Assembly: GCF_900108585.1 (NCBI RefSeq)
Contig: NZ_UESZ01000001.1
Span: 2,728,001 to 2,792,000, forward strand
Source: Branchiibius hedensis
Lineage (GTDB): Bacteria > Actinomycetota > Actinomycetes > Actinomycetales > Dermatophilaceae
Direction of reading: 5' to 3'
Length of the DNA: 64,000 bases
Shown: positions 17,396-26,183 of the stretch, piece by piece
Position numbering within the stretch: position 1 is the first letter of the stretch
How the letters are laid out: the number at the start of each line of letters is the position of its first letter
Made by a program: the position numbers and the translations under genes
Notes under the pieces: generated by a model
Seen by the model: the letters and a program-made list of their open reading frames with translations, nothing else
What the model was told of the DNA's origin: nothing
Databases searched by the model: none

Positions 17396-18232
17396 CTACT
17401 TGCTGCTGCCGGCCAATGGGCCGAAGCTGGCTACGGCTGTCGTCCGTCCCGCGCGGTCGCGCACCTGACGAGTCCCTGCTGCGTCACGAGTCCCTGCTGC
17501 GTCCCCCGGGCCGACGACCAGACCCTGGAAGTCGAAGAGCGGCGAGACCAGCCGATAGTCGCATGTCGTCCCTACGGTGGTGTCGATCCCGTCCCGGCGA
17601 GCGCTCTCGGCCATCATCAGCGCCTGCAGCGGACCGTGGGTCAACAGTCCGGGGTAGCCCTCGACCACTGTGGCGTACTCACGGTCGTAGTGGATCCGGT
17701 GCCCGTTGTACGTCAGCGCCGAGAAGCGGAACAACAGGGTCGGGGTGATCTCCAGCGACCACTCCCCTGGCCCGGCGGGTTGGTCGTCGCCGATCTGCGC
17801 GATCGGCTCAGCGGCGACCATGTCCCGGTAGACGACATCCTGCCGCTCGTCGACGCACAGCGTGTCACCTTGGGTGATCTGGTGGCGGACGCTGACGAAC
17901 GTCAATCGTCCACTGCGACCGTGCTTTTCGACCGTGTCGATGATGTGCGTACGCCGCGTGGCCACCTGTCCGAGCCGCAACGGGGCCAGGGTGCGCACCT
18001 GACCACCCGCCCACATTCGCCGCCGGCCCGGCTCCGGTGGGGCGGGTAGGACGCCACGCAACGGATGGCCGTCCGGGCCGAGATCGACCTGTGCCGGGCG
18101 GTCCAGCAGATAGACCCAGTGCCACATCATCGGCAGTGCGTCACCGGGTGCGGCCACGCCGATCAGTCCGGCGAGCGCCTCGGCCGGCCCGGGATTCAGG
18201 ATCTCGGAGCGTTCGATGACCTCCGACGTCAT
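17396..18232 (-). CDS. FAS1-like/MaoC dehydratase; itaconyl-CoA or mesaconyl-C4-CoA hydratase candidate
   Basis: 278 residues of the FAS1-like dehydratase family. LTYNGHRIHYDREYA and GYPGLLTHGPLQALMM near residues 170-205 are the hydratase hot-dog motif with the catalytic Asp/His region, typical of mesaconyl-C4-CoA and itaconyl-CoA hydratases. Hydration would give citramalyl-CoA. The CaiB transferase overlaps it by 4 bases and the CitE lyase follows, fitting an itaconate or mesaconate route. The C-terminus has a perfect 18-bp tandem duplication giving DAAGTR twice. Hydratase of another branched acyl-CoA cannot be excluded. Confidence 0.65.
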   Translation of the reverse strand: MTSEVIERSEILNPGPAEALAGLIGVAAPGDALPMMWHWVYLLDRPAQVDLGPDGHPLRGVLPAPPEPGRRRMWAGGQVRTLAPLRLGQVATRRTHIIDTVEKHGRSGRLTFVSVRHQITQGDTLCVDERQDVVYRDMVAAEPIAQIGDDQPAGPGEWSLEITPTLLFRFSALTYNGHRIHYDREYATVVEGYPGLLTHGPLQALMMAESARRDGIDTTVGTTCDYRLVSPLFDFQGLVVGPGDAAGTRDAAGTRQVRDRAGRTTAVASFGPLAGSSK

Positions 18233-19386
18233 GCGAGCACCCTTGCCATTCGGGCGAATTCGGCGCGTAGTGACTCGTTGTGCGAGCCCAACGACGGGAC
18301 GTCACCCATCGCGGGAGCCGCGTCGGACAGCACCACCGGCGGCAGCAGTGCATCGATCGCCTGCCCACCCGGGGTCATGACACTGCGCCAACGGTCGCGG
18401 GCCTGCAACTGGGGGTGCTCGTGGAACTGGGCGGGAGTGCGCATCCGGGCGCACGCAATCCCGACCTCGTCCAGCCGATCGACCAGGTCGTCCGCGTCGT
18501 AGGCCGCGAACGCCTTCTCCAACAGGACAGTGACCTCGGCATCGTGCTCGACCCGCTCGGTGTTGTGCACGAAACGCGGGTCGTCGATCAGTGCCGTGTC
18601 GCCAATCACCCTGCGACACAGCCCTTCCCACTCCCGATCGTTCTGCACGCTGAGGAAGACCGTGTTGCCGTCACCGGCGCGATAGGGACCGTACGGCGCA
18701 ATCGAGGCGTGCTTGGCGCCGGTGCGGACGGTCGGCCGATCGCCGTACACCGCGTAGTAGGTCGGCTGCATCATCCACTCACCCAGCGCGTCGAGCATCG
18801 CGACCTCCACGGTGGCCCCCTCACCGCTGCGGAAGCGGCGCAGCAGCGCCGAGAGGACCCCCGAGTAGGCGTACATCCCGGTGGCGATATCGGCCACCGA
18901 TACCCCGACCTTGGCCGGCTCGTCGGGCGATCCGGTGGTGGCCAGCAGTCCGGCTTCGCACTGCACCAGTAGGTCGTAGGCCTTCTTGGACCGAAACGGG
19001 CCGTCGGGTCCGTAGCCGGAGATGGAGCAGTAGACCAGTTCGGGGCGAGCGGCGCGCAGCGTGGCCGCATCCAGGCCGAGCCGTTCGACGGCGCCCGGGA
19101 TGAGGTTCTGCACGACGACGTCCGCCTGGGCGATCATCGCGTCAAGGACCGCCCGGTCAGCGGTGTCTTTGATGTCCAGCTCGATGGACTCCTTGCCGCG
19201 GTTGAGCCACACGAAGTAGCTGGAGTCACCGTGCACCGTGCGGTCGTATTCTCGGGCGAAATCGCCGACGTCGGGACGTTCGACCTTGATGACCCGCGCG
19301 CCGAGGTCGGCCAGTTGTCGCGTGGCGAACGGGGCGGCGACCGCCTGTTCGAGGGACACCACCGTGATGCCGTCAAGGGGAAGCAT
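18229..19386 (-). CDS. CaiB/BaiF family CoA transferase (itaconate CoA transferase candidate)
   Basis: 385 residues of class III CoA transferase, starting LPLDGITVVSLEQAVAAPFA (normal family opening) at the ATG preceded by GTAGGAGGACC. The conserved AARPELVYCSISGYG and YAYSGVLSALLRR are present, and the active-site Asp lies in the WLNRGKESIELDIKD region typical of FldA/CaiB proteins. It moves CoA from succinyl-CoA or acetyl-CoA to a dicarboxylate. The neighbours, lyase and dehydratase, match the transferase slot of an itaconate/mesaconate pathway. Substrate is inferred from context. Confidence 0.72.
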   Translation of the reverse strand: MLPLDGITVVSLEQAVAAPFATRQLADLGARVIKVERPDVGDFAREYDRTVHGDSSYFVWLNRGKESIELDIKDTADRAVLDAMIAQADVVVQNLIPGAVERLGLDAATLRAARPELVYCSISGYGPDGPFRSKKAYDLLVQCEAGLLATTGSPDEPAKVGVSVADIATGMYAYSGVLSALLRRFRSGEGATVEVAMLDALGEWMMQPTYYAVYGDRPTVRTGAKHASIAPYGPYRAGDGNTVFLSVQNDREWEGLCRRVIGDTALIDDPRFVHNTERVEHDAEVTVLLEKAFAAYDADDLVDRLDEVGIACARMRTPAQFHEHPQLQARDRWRSVMTPGGQAIDALLPPVVLSDAAPAMGDVPSLGSHNESLRAEFARMARVLA

Positions 19387-19396
19387 GTCGGTCCTC

Positions 19397-20272
19397 CTAC
19401 AGATCGTTGATGGCGTGCCGTTGCAGGATCCGGCGAGCTCGCAGCACGACCGGTCGATCGACCATCTGACCGTCCACCTGCAGCGCGGTGGACAGGTCGT
19501 CCTCGTCGAGACGTTCGACCCCACCGATCGCGTGCGCGATGCGCAGCGCCCAGTCCAACTGCTCCGCCGAGGGAGCGAAGCCCAGGTTGACCGGCACGAC
19601 CTGCGAAGGGTGGATGCACAGCTTCCCGCCGAAGCCGAGCGCTCGGGCGGCCGCTGCGTCGCGACCGGCTTGTTCGGGGTCACTCACCGCGGTGCTGACT
19701 CCGTCGATCGGACCGGTGAGTCCCGCGGCCCGGGCCGCCAGAACCAGCGCACTGCGGGCGAACAGCATTGTTTCCCAGGTCTCCTCAGCGTCGACATCGA
19801 CCGCGAAGTCGATCGACCCGAAGGCCAGGGCCACGACACCGTCGGACCGTGCGATCCGGTCGGCCTCCTGCAGCCCGACCGCTGACTCGACCAGGGCGAT
19901 CAGGGGCAGGTCGCCGCCCAGGTCTTGGCGCGCCGTACGCACACCATCGGCGGTGGCCTTGGGCACCATGACCCCCAGCGCACCGGAACCTTTGACGGCC
20001 GCCACGTCCTCGGCATACGCCGCGCTGCCCGGTGCGTTGACCCGCACCCAGGCGTCCCGCCCGTCGCCGACCCAGTTGGTCACGGCCTGCCGAGCGACCG
20101 GCTTCGTCGCGACGGACACCGCGTCCTCCAGATCGAGGATGACCTGGTGCGCGCCGGCCGCGTGCGCCTTGGCGAAGCGCTCGGGACGGTCGCCGGGTAC
20201 GAACAGCCAGGACGACGAGGCGTCAACCGGGACGGCGCGGCCGGTGCGAGGTTCCATCAGGTCAGTCTGCAT
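19397..20272 (-). CDS. CitE-like lyase (citramalyl-CoA lyase candidate)
   Basis: 291 residues of the HpcH/HpaI/CitE family. LFVPGDRPERFAKAHAAGA is the standard N-terminal motif, HQVILDLEDAVSV holds the acidic metal ligands, and LVES and LAFGSIDFAVDVD supply the remaining substrate and Mg2+ ligands. The C-terminal GKLCIHPSQVVPVN is a family landmark. In the itaconate route this enzyme splits (S)-citramalyl-CoA to acetyl-CoA and pyruvate; malyl-CoA lyase activity is the main alternative. Start ATG 20272; 10-base gap to the CaiB gene. Confidence 0.7.
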   Translation of the reverse strand: MQTDLMEPRTGRAVPVDASSSWLFVPGDRPERFAKAHAAGAHQVILDLEDAVSVATKPVARQAVTNWVGDGRDAWVRVNAPGSAAYAEDVAAVKGSGALGVMVPKATADGVRTARQDLGGDLPLIALVESAVGLQEADRIARSDGVVALAFGSIDFAVDVDAEETWETMLFARSALVLAARAAGLTGPIDGVSTAVSDPEQAGRDAAAARALGFGGKLCIHPSQVVPVNLGFAPSAEQLDWALRIAHAIGGVERLDEDDLSTALQVDGQMVDRPVVLRARRILQRHAINDL

Positions 20273-20285
20273 GCCACAGCGCCGT

Positions 20286-21458
20286 TCAGCGCGCTACCGG
20301 GTTGCGTTTGACCAACTGACGGGCGATCACGCCGCGCTGGATCTCGTTGGTGCCTTCGCCGACGATCATCAACGGGGCGTCACGGAAGTAGCGTTCGACG
20401 TCGAACTCGGTGGAGTACCCGTAGCCGCCGTGCACCCGGATCGCATCGAGGGCGACCTTCATCGCGGTCTCGGAGGCGAACAGTTTGGCCATGCCGGCCT
20501 CCATGTCCGCCCGCTGCCCGGTCTCGTAGCGCCGCGCGGCGTACTGCACCAGCTGACGAGCGGCCATCAGCTGGGTGGCCATGTCCGCCAACAGATTCCC
20601 CACGGACTGGTGCTGCCAGATCTGCTTGCCGAAGCTCGCCCGCTCCTGCGTATAACGCACCGCATCCTCCAGCGCGGCCTGACCGACGCCCAGCGCACGC
20701 GACGCTACCTGGATGCGGCCGATCTCCAGACCGCGCATCATCTGCGAAAAGCCCTGTCCCTCAGTGCCGCCCAGCAGACTGGTCTGGGGGGTCCGGAAGT
20801 CGCTGAAGCTCAGCTCGCAGCTCTCGACGCCCTTGTAACCCAACTTGGGCAGATCGCGGGAGACCTCAAAACCCGGGCCGTGCTCGATCAGCAGAATGCT
20901 GATCCCCTTGTGCGCGGGCTGGGCCTCGGGGTCGGTGCGGCACAGCAGCGCGATCAGCTGCGAGCGCCGAGCGTTGGTGATCCAGGTCTTGCCCCCGTTG
21001 ATCACGTAGTCGTCGCCGTCCTTGCGAGCGGTCGTGCGCATGGCCTGCAGGTCGGAGCCGCCGCCGGGCTCGGTCAGTGCCATCGTGGCGCGGATCTCGC
21101 CGGTGGCCATCTTCGGCAGGTAGCGGTCCTGCTGCTCCTGCGTGCCGTAGTTGACCAGTAGCTTGGCCACGACGCTGTGCCCGCCCATCGCTCCGGCCAG
21201 GCTCATCCAGCCGCGGGCCAGTTCCTCGTTCACCGCTGCGTAGCAGGGTACGGAGACGCCGGCGTCGTTCCATGGCTCGGGGATCGCCAGACCGTAGATG
21301 CCCAGCTGCTTCATCTGCTCGATGAGGTCCTCGGGGTAGGTGTTGGCGTGCTCCAACTCCTGCACCACGGGTTTGACCTCGGCATCGACCCAGTCACGGA
21401 CCAGCTTGACGATGGCGGACTCTTCGGCGTTCAGTTCGTAGGCGGTCAGCTCAGACAT
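20286..21458 (-). CDS. Acyl-CoA dehydrogenase of the dicarboxylate operon
   Basis: 390 residues, full-length FAD-dependent dehydrogenase. ALTEPGGGSDLQAMRT and WITNARRSQLIALL contact FAD and substrate. The catalytic base lies in HGGYGYSTEFDVERYFRDAP and IVGEGTNEIQRGVIARQLVK ends the domain. ATG 21458 has an AGAAGGAGA site and overlaps the transporter stop by 8 bases. The P. aeruginosa itaconate cluster also carries such a gene of unclear role; 2-methylsuccinyl-CoA oxidation to mesaconyl-CoA would fit, but is inferred. Confidence 0.78.
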   Translation of the reverse strand: MSELTAYELNAEESAIVKLVRDWVDAEVKPVVQELEHANTYPEDLIEQMKQLGIYGLAIPEPWNDAGVSVPCYAAVNEELARGWMSLAGAMGGHSVVAKLLVNYGTQEQQDRYLPKMATGEIRATMALTEPGGGSDLQAMRTTARKDGDDYVINGGKTWITNARRSQLIALLCRTDPEAQPAHKGISILLIEHGPGFEVSRDLPKLGYKGVESCELSFSDFRTPQTSLLGGTEGQGFSQMMRGLEIGRIQVASRALGVGQAALEDAVRYTQERASFGKQIWQHQSVGNLLADMATQLMAARQLVQYAARRYETGQRADMEAGMAKLFASETAMKVALDAIRVHGGYGYSTEFDVERYFRDAPLMIVGEGTNEIQRGVIARQLVKRNPVAR

Positions 21459-22896
21459 GGACAGTCTCCTTCTCTTCCGTTCCATCGTGCTTTGTGATGG
21501 TGGCCACCGTCGAATGCTGATCTGTGATGCCCCCATCAGCGGGGCTGACCGTAGGGTCCTGGGCCTCCAGCGTGGAGTTCCGCGAGGTCTCCGGGATCAG
21601 CAGGATCGCGACCAGAGTGAGGGCGACGCAGCCGATCACCCAGTAGAAGAAGGCCGACTCGTGCCCGGCGTTCTTCAGGGACAGCGCGACGGTTTCGGTC
21701 GTCCCACCGAAGACGGCCGCCACCAAGGCGTGCGGGACACCGACGCCGATGGCCCGGATCTTGGTCGGGAACAGCTCGGCCTTCACGATTGCCGCCAGTG
21801 CGGTGTAGCCCGACAGGAACACCAGGCCGATCATCATCCCGGCGAAGGCGACCAGTCCGCTGTGGGTGTGGCCCACGATGGTGAAGATCGGAACGGTGCT
21901 GATCATGATGCCCAGGGCGAAGAACAGCATGACGGGCTTACGGCCGAAGCGGTCGGACAGCATGCCGGTCAGCGGCTGCAGGACCATGAAGATCAGCAGC
22001 GCGATGAAGCTGATGACCGATGCCATGCTCTTGGGCAGACCGGCGGAGTTGACCATGTACTTCGTGAAGTAGGTCGTGAAGGTGTAGAACGCGACCGTTC
22101 CACCGATGGCCAGGGCGAAGACCGCCGCCATCTGCTTGGGGTACTCGGTCAGCAGCGACTTCAGGCCACGCTTCTCGATCTGCTCGCCCTCGCGGAAGGT
22201 CGCCGCCTTGTGCGCTTCCTTCTGGGCCTGGTCGGCCTTGAAGTGGTCGGTCTCGTCCATCGTGCGCCGCAGGTAGAGCACCACCAGGCCGAGGATCGCG
22301 CCGATGACGAAGGGGATCCGCCAGGCCCACGCGGTGATGGTCGAGTCGGAGAAGATCTGCTGCATCACGATCATCACGATCAGCGCGAGCAGCTGGCCAA
22401 GGACGATCGAGACGTATTGGAAGCTGGAGAAGAAGCCGCGCCGCTTCGGAGTGGCGATCTCGCTCAGATACGTTGCGCTGGAGCCGAACTCACCGCCGAC
22501 CGACAGACCCTGGACCAGACGTACGACGAGCAGCAGGATGGGTGCCGCCAGGCCGATGCTCGCGTAGCTGGGGATCAGCGCGATCGCCAGGGAGCCACCG
22601 CTCATCAGCAGCACCGACAAGGTGAGCGCTGCGCGCCGGCCCTTCCAATCGGCGTACGCCCCAAGGAGCCAGCCGCCCAGGGGGCGCATCAGGAAGCCGA
22701 CGGCGAAGACCGCGGAACTGGCCAGCAATTGGGCAGTGGGGCTTTCACCCGGGAAGAAGCTGGCGGCGAAGTAGAGGCTGAACGTGGCGTAGACGAACCA
22801 GTCGAACCACTCGATCGTGTTGCCGAGACAACCACGGATGACGTTCGCAGCCACGCCGTGCCGGCGCGGGGCGATAGTAGGGGTCTGCACGCTCAT
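21451..22896 (-). CDS. MFS metabolite:H+ symporter (dicarboxylate importer candidate)
   Basis: 481 residues, 12 hydrophobic segments, of the metabolite:H+ symporter group (ShiA/ProP/KgtP-like): GNTIEWFDWFVYATFSLYFA at the start of TM1, RPLGGWLLGAYADWKGRR in loop 2-3, and GGEFGSSATYLSEI. The ATG at 22896 has GGAAGGAGC. First gene of the catabolic operon, next to a divergent LysR gene, so import of the substrate (itaconate, mesaconate or similar) is expected. Large hydrophilic C-terminus of about 40 residues. Confidence 0.78.
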   Translation of the reverse strand: MSVQTPTIAPRRHGVAANVIRGCLGNTIEWFDWFVYATFSLYFAASFFPGESPTAQLLASSAVFAVGFLMRPLGGWLLGAYADWKGRRAALTLSVLLMSGGSLAIALIPSYASIGLAAPILLLVVRLVQGLSVGGEFGSSATYLSEIATPKRRGFFSSFQYVSIVLGQLLALIVMIVMQQIFSDSTITAWAWRIPFVIGAILGLVVLYLRRTMDETDHFKADQAQKEAHKAATFREGEQIEKRGLKSLLTEYPKQMAAVFALAIGGTVAFYTFTTYFTKYMVNSAGLPKSMASVISFIALLIFMVLQPLTGMLSDRFGRKPVMLFFALGIMISTVPIFTIVGHTHSGLVAFAGMMIGLVFLSGYTALAAIVKAELFPTKIRAIGVGVPHALVAAVFGGTTETVALSLKNAGHESAFFYWVIGCVALTLVAILLIPETSRNSTLEAQDPTVSPADGGITDQHSTVATITKHDGTEEKETVHV

Positions 22897-22946
22897 GAGG
22901 TGCTCCTTCCGGGGCGGGATTGTGAGCCGGGCCACACATCATGGGC

Positions 22947-23002
22947 TGTGATCTAGCACTCCATGTAATACTTCCTGGTGATAGATGGATAGCCCGATCA
23001 CA
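22947..23002. promoter_or_regulatory. Divergent LysR control region
   Basis: The 117-base gap between the transporter and LysR genes has TGTGATC (22947-22953) matched by its complement GATCACA (22996-23002). LysR proteins usually bind dyads in the shared promoter, so this pair is a candidate binding region; the 42-base spacing is unusual. Confidence 0.4.
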
Positions 23003-23013
23003 TAAGGGTCTCT

Positions 23014-23940
23014 ATGGATCTCAAGCAACTCACCGCTTTGGTGACGGTCAGCGAGGTTGGCAGTGTCACCAAGGCCGCGCAGGTCCTGCACATCGTGCAG
23101 CCAGCGGTCACTCGCCAAATCCGTTCTCTCGAGGAGGAATTCGGCGTCACCCTGTTCGAGCGAAGCCGCCAGGGTATGACGCTCACCGCCGAGGGCGAAG
23201 TTCTCGTCGAGCGAGCCCGGCGGGCGCTGCAGGAATTGGACCGGGCCCGCGCCGAACTGCGGCCCAGCCCGACCTCGGTCCGTGGCATCGTCACGATCGG
23301 CATCCTGGAGAGCACTCTCGACCTCTTGGCGCAGCCCCTGGCGGACGCGGTGCGGTCGCACTACCCGGACATCGAACTGCGCATCCTGTCGGCGTACTCC
23401 GGACATCTGCAGCAGTGGCTGGATGCCGGCGATGTGGACCTGTCGCTGTTGTACAACCTGGCCTCGACGCCGTCGATCTCGGTGTCACCCCTGGTGAGCG
23501 AACCACTGTGGGCGGTGGCACCGGCGTCGGCCGGCCTGAGCGCCGACCGGCCGATCCCGTGGTCGCGGGTGTGGCAGGAAGATCTGGTGCTCCCGGTCGC
23601 GGGGCACGGCCTGCGGATCCTGATCGACCAAGCGATCGCGCAGTCGGGTGCGACTCCGCACGTGACAATGCAGACCAACTCGATGCACGTGCAAAAGCAG
23701 TTGGTCACAGCCGGCTACGGGTGGACTGTGCTTCCTGCTGCCGGCATCGCCACCGAGTTGGGCGATGGGCAGTTGAGCGCGGCGCCCCTGGTCGAGCCGT
23801 CGATCAAGCGCTCCATGGTGCTGGGTCTGCAACGCGCCGGTCGGATCCCACCGCACGTGGAGGCTGTGGCGACCGAGGCGGTACGCGTCGTACGCCGAGT
23901 GGTACGTGATGGCTCCTGGCCGAGCGCGCAACTAGCCTGA
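23014..23940 (+). CDS. LysR-type regulator of the adjacent catabolic operon
   Basis: 308 residues. Helix-turn-helix at residues 1-60: MDLKQLTALVTVSEVGSVTK, then AQVLHIVQPAVTRQIRSLEE and TLFERSRQGMTLTAEG. The effector domain starts near 90. It is divergent from the five-gene operon with 117 bases between, the standard layout for a LysR activator and its target. An inducer such as itaconate is plausible from the context. Confidence 0.82.
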   Translation: MDLKQLTALVTVSEVGSVTKAAQVLHIVQPAVTRQIRSLEEEFGVTLFERSRQGMTLTAEGEVLVERARRALQELDRARAELRPSPTSVRGIVTIGILESTLDLLAQPLADAVRSHYPDIELRILSAYSGHLQQWLDAGDVDLSLLYNLASTPSISVSPLVSEPLWAVAPASAGLSADRPIPWSRVWQEDLVLPVAGHGLRILIDQAIAQSGATPHVTMQTNSMHVQKQLVTAGYGWTVLPAAGIATELGDGQLSAAPLVEPSIKRSMVLGLQRAGRIPPHVEAVATEAVRVVRRVVRDGSWPSAQLA

Positions 23941-23945
23941 ACGGC

Positions 23946-24332
23946 ATGACCACACCGGCTGCCGTCAGCGACTGGCACGCGTTCGTCACGGATCCCACCC
24001 CCGCCGCACTGCGCGCGTTGCTCGCCGACGATGCGGTGTTCCGCTCGCCCGCGGTGCACACCCCCCAGGAAGGTGCGGAGCTGACCTACGCCTACCTGTG
24101 GGCGGCCGCGAAGGTGCTCGGCCCGACGTTGACCTACCGCCACGAGTGGTATGACGAGCGATCGGCGGTGCTGCGCTTCAACGCCACCGTTGACGGGTTG
24201 GACGTTGACGGGGTGGACATCATCACATGGAACGACGACGACGAGATCACCGAGTTCACTGTGATGACTAGGCCATTCAAGGGTTTGCAAGCCCTGATCC
24301 AAGCGATGGGCGCGGCCCTGTCGACGTCCTGA
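23946..24332 (+). CDS. NTF2/SnoaL-like small protein
   Basis: 128 residues with the cone-shaped NTF2-like pattern: WHAFVTDPTPAALRALLADDAVFRSPAV, VDGLDVDGVDIITWNDDDEITEFTVMTRP. No clear catalytic residues, so it may be an isomerase, hydrolase or a non-enzymatic binding protein. It follows LysR by 5 bases and precedes an aldo/keto reductase by 20 bases, so it might be translated with one of them. Confidence 0.62.
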   Translation: MTTPAAVSDWHAFVTDPTPAALRALLADDAVFRSPAVHTPQEGAELTYAYLWAAAKVLGPTLTYRHEWYDERSAVLRFNATVDGLDVDGVDIITWNDDDEITEFTVMTRPFKGLQALIQAMGAALSTS

Positions 24333-24352
24333 ACCGCAGCAAGGAGATCCGC

Positions 24353-25237
24353 ATGAGCGTGCCTGACCTGGAGTTGAACAACGGCGTCACCATCCCCGCA
24401 GTGGGATTCGGCGTGTTCCAGACGCCGCCGGACCAGACCCGGCAGGCGGTGCGTGAAGCGCTGGGCGCCGGTTACCGCCACATCGACACGGCGGCGGCGT
24501 ACGGCAATGAACGCGAGGTCGGCCAGGCCATCGCGGATTCCGGTGTGCCGCGTGACGAGATCTTCATCGAGACCAAGGTCTGGATCAATGACTTCGGCTA
24601 CGACGCGACCATCCACGCTTTCGAAAAGAGCGCCGCCAAGCTCGGCGTCGAGCAGATCGATCTGTTGATCCTGCACCAGGCCCTCCCCAGCGAGTTCAAT
24701 CTGACCGTCGCCTCCTACGAAGCGCTCCAGGTGCTGTTGGGTAAGGGCAAGGTCCGGGCTATCGGCGTCAGCAACTTCATGCCCCTGCATCTTGACCGTT
24801 TGACCTCGGCCACCCAGGTCGCGCCGGCGGTGAACCAGATCGAGGTGCACCCCTACTTCCAGCAACCTCAGGCGCAGGCCGCGAACTTCCGCAACAGCGT
24901 GCTGACCCAGGCGTGGTCGCCCATCGGCGGCATCACCTTCTACCGGGACAGCGGCCACCGCTCGACGCTGGCGGATCCAACGATCGCGCAGATCGCGCAG
25001 GAGCACGGCAAGTCCCCGGCTCAGGTGATGCTGCGCTGGCACGTGCAGGAGGGCCGACAGGTCATCCCCAAGTCGACGAACCCGCAGCGCATGGCCGAGA
25101 ACATCGACATCTTCGACTTCGAGCTCACTGCAGCACAACTGGCGCAGATCGACGCGTTGGACACCGACCAGCGGGGTGGCCCCGAGCCGGAGGAGATCAC
25201 CGTGGAGTCGTTCGGCCGGGAGATTCCCGAGGCCTGA
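24353..25237 (+). CDS. Aldo/keto reductase (2,5-diketo-D-gluconate reductase type)
   Basis: 294 residues, AKR5-like. GFGVFQTPPDQT, then GYRHIDTAAAYGNEREVGQAI with the catalytic Asp and Tyr, FIETKVW with Lys, and LILHQALPS where the usual His lies. IGVSNFMPLHLDRL and RWHVQEGRQVIPKSTNPQRM complete the NADPH site. Start ATG 24353 with AAGGAG. Convergent with the next LysR gene with only 4 bases between stops. Confidence 0.82.
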   Translation: MSVPDLELNNGVTIPAVGFGVFQTPPDQTRQAVREALGAGYRHIDTAAAYGNEREVGQAIADSGVPRDEIFIETKVWINDFGYDATIHAFEKSAAKLGVEQIDLLILHQALPSEFNLTVASYEALQVLLGKGKVRAIGVSNFMPLHLDRLTSATQVAPAVNQIEVHPYFQQPQAQAANFRNSVLTQAWSPIGGITFYRDSGHRSTLADPTIAQIAQEHGKSPAQVMLRWHVQEGRQVIPKSTNPQRMAENIDIFDFELTAAQLAQIDALDTDQRGGPEPEEITVESFGREIPEA

Positions 25238-25241
25238 TCGG

Positions 25242-26132
25242 TCAGGCGCGGGCGAGGTCTTTCAAGGCCGCCAACATCGGCGCCACCATCGGTGCCTGGG
25301 CGGCCGACGGCGCCGTGACTGCGAACAGTGTCCGCGAGGGCGCACCACGCACCCGACGCACGTGCACGCCACGGGTCGGATGGCACGCCGTACGGGGAAT
25401 CAACGCCACCCCCATCCCGGCGGCGACCAGCGACAGGGCCACTTCGTAGGACTCGCTCTGATACGCGACCCGCGGCACGAAGCCGGCCACCTTCGCCAAC
25501 TCGTCCAACTGCGTGCGGTGCCGACGCCCGGGTGCCCCGCTGACCCAATCTTCGCCCGCGAGACCGCCCAAACTGATCGGCGCGTCGCCACGTGCGAGGC
25601 GGTGGTCATCGGGTACGGCGACCATCAGCCGATCGCGCATCAACCGGTGCAACTGGACCGAGTCAGCGGCCAGCGGCTCGGCGTACTCCGCCACGATCGC
25701 CACGTCGAATTCGTCCCGGCGAACCCCGAGAATGGCCTCCTGCGAACCGATTTCGACCACTGACGGCTCCACCACGGGGTGCCGCAGCCGCACGTTGGCT
25801 AGGGCGTCCGCGACCAGCGGTCGCACCGCCGAAGCCAAGGCACCGACGCGCAACCGCCGGGACCGTTGGCCCAAGTAGGTCTCCGCGCGCGCTTGGGCCC
25901 GGCTGACCAGAGCCGACACCTCGGCGGCCTGCTCGGCGATCAACCGACCCAGATCGGTCAGCCGCGCACCACGCGGACCGCGATCGACCAGCGGCGCACC
26001 GACTTTCGCCTCCAGCCGGGCCAGGCGCTGGGTGACCGCCGCGGGCGTCACCGCCGTTCGGTGTGCCACCGCAGCGAGACTGCCGGTGGACGCGATGGCG
26101 TCCAGCAACTCCAGATCGGCCGCTTCCAGCAT
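25242..26132 (-). CDS. LysR-type transcriptional regulator
   Basis: 296 residues. Winged helix at residues 1-62: LLDAIASTGSLAAVAHRT, TPAAVTQRLARLEAKVGAPLV, RGARLTDLG. The effector-binding domain runs from about 88. It is divergent from the TPP decarboxylase operon with a 50-base, AT-rich gap, so it probably controls that operon. Confidence 0.82.
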   Translation of the reverse strand: MLEAADLELLDAIASTGSLAAVAHRTAVTPAAVTQRLARLEAKVGAPLVDRGPRGARLTDLGRLIAEQAAEVSALVSRAQARAETYLGQRSRRLRVGALASAVRPLVADALANVRLRHPVVEPSVVEIGSQEAILGVRRDEFDVAIVAEYAEPLAADSVQLHRLMRDRLMVAVPDDHRLARGDAPISLGGLAGEDWVSGAPGRRHRTQLDELAKVAGFVPRVAYQSESYEVALSLVAAGMGVALIPRTACHPTRGVHVRRVRGAPSRTLFAVTAPSAAQAPMVAPMLAALKDLARA

Positions 26133-26170
26133 TCATTCATCTTAATTCTGTGCTCATCAAAGACCTCTTC

Positions 26171-26183
26171 TATTAACTCCCGA
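26171..26183 (+). promoter_or_regulatory. Possible leaderless promoter of decarboxylase operon
   Basis: TATTAA at 26171 resembles a -10 element and lies 6 bases before the ATG at 26183. No ribosome site is visible, so a leaderless transcript starting at the ATG is possible. Confidence 0.35.

Noticed and set aside
21457-22956. 499-residue plus-strand frame opposite the transporter
   Set aside because: Composition of an antisense frame (Asp/Arg/Gln-rich); the MFS gene is clear.
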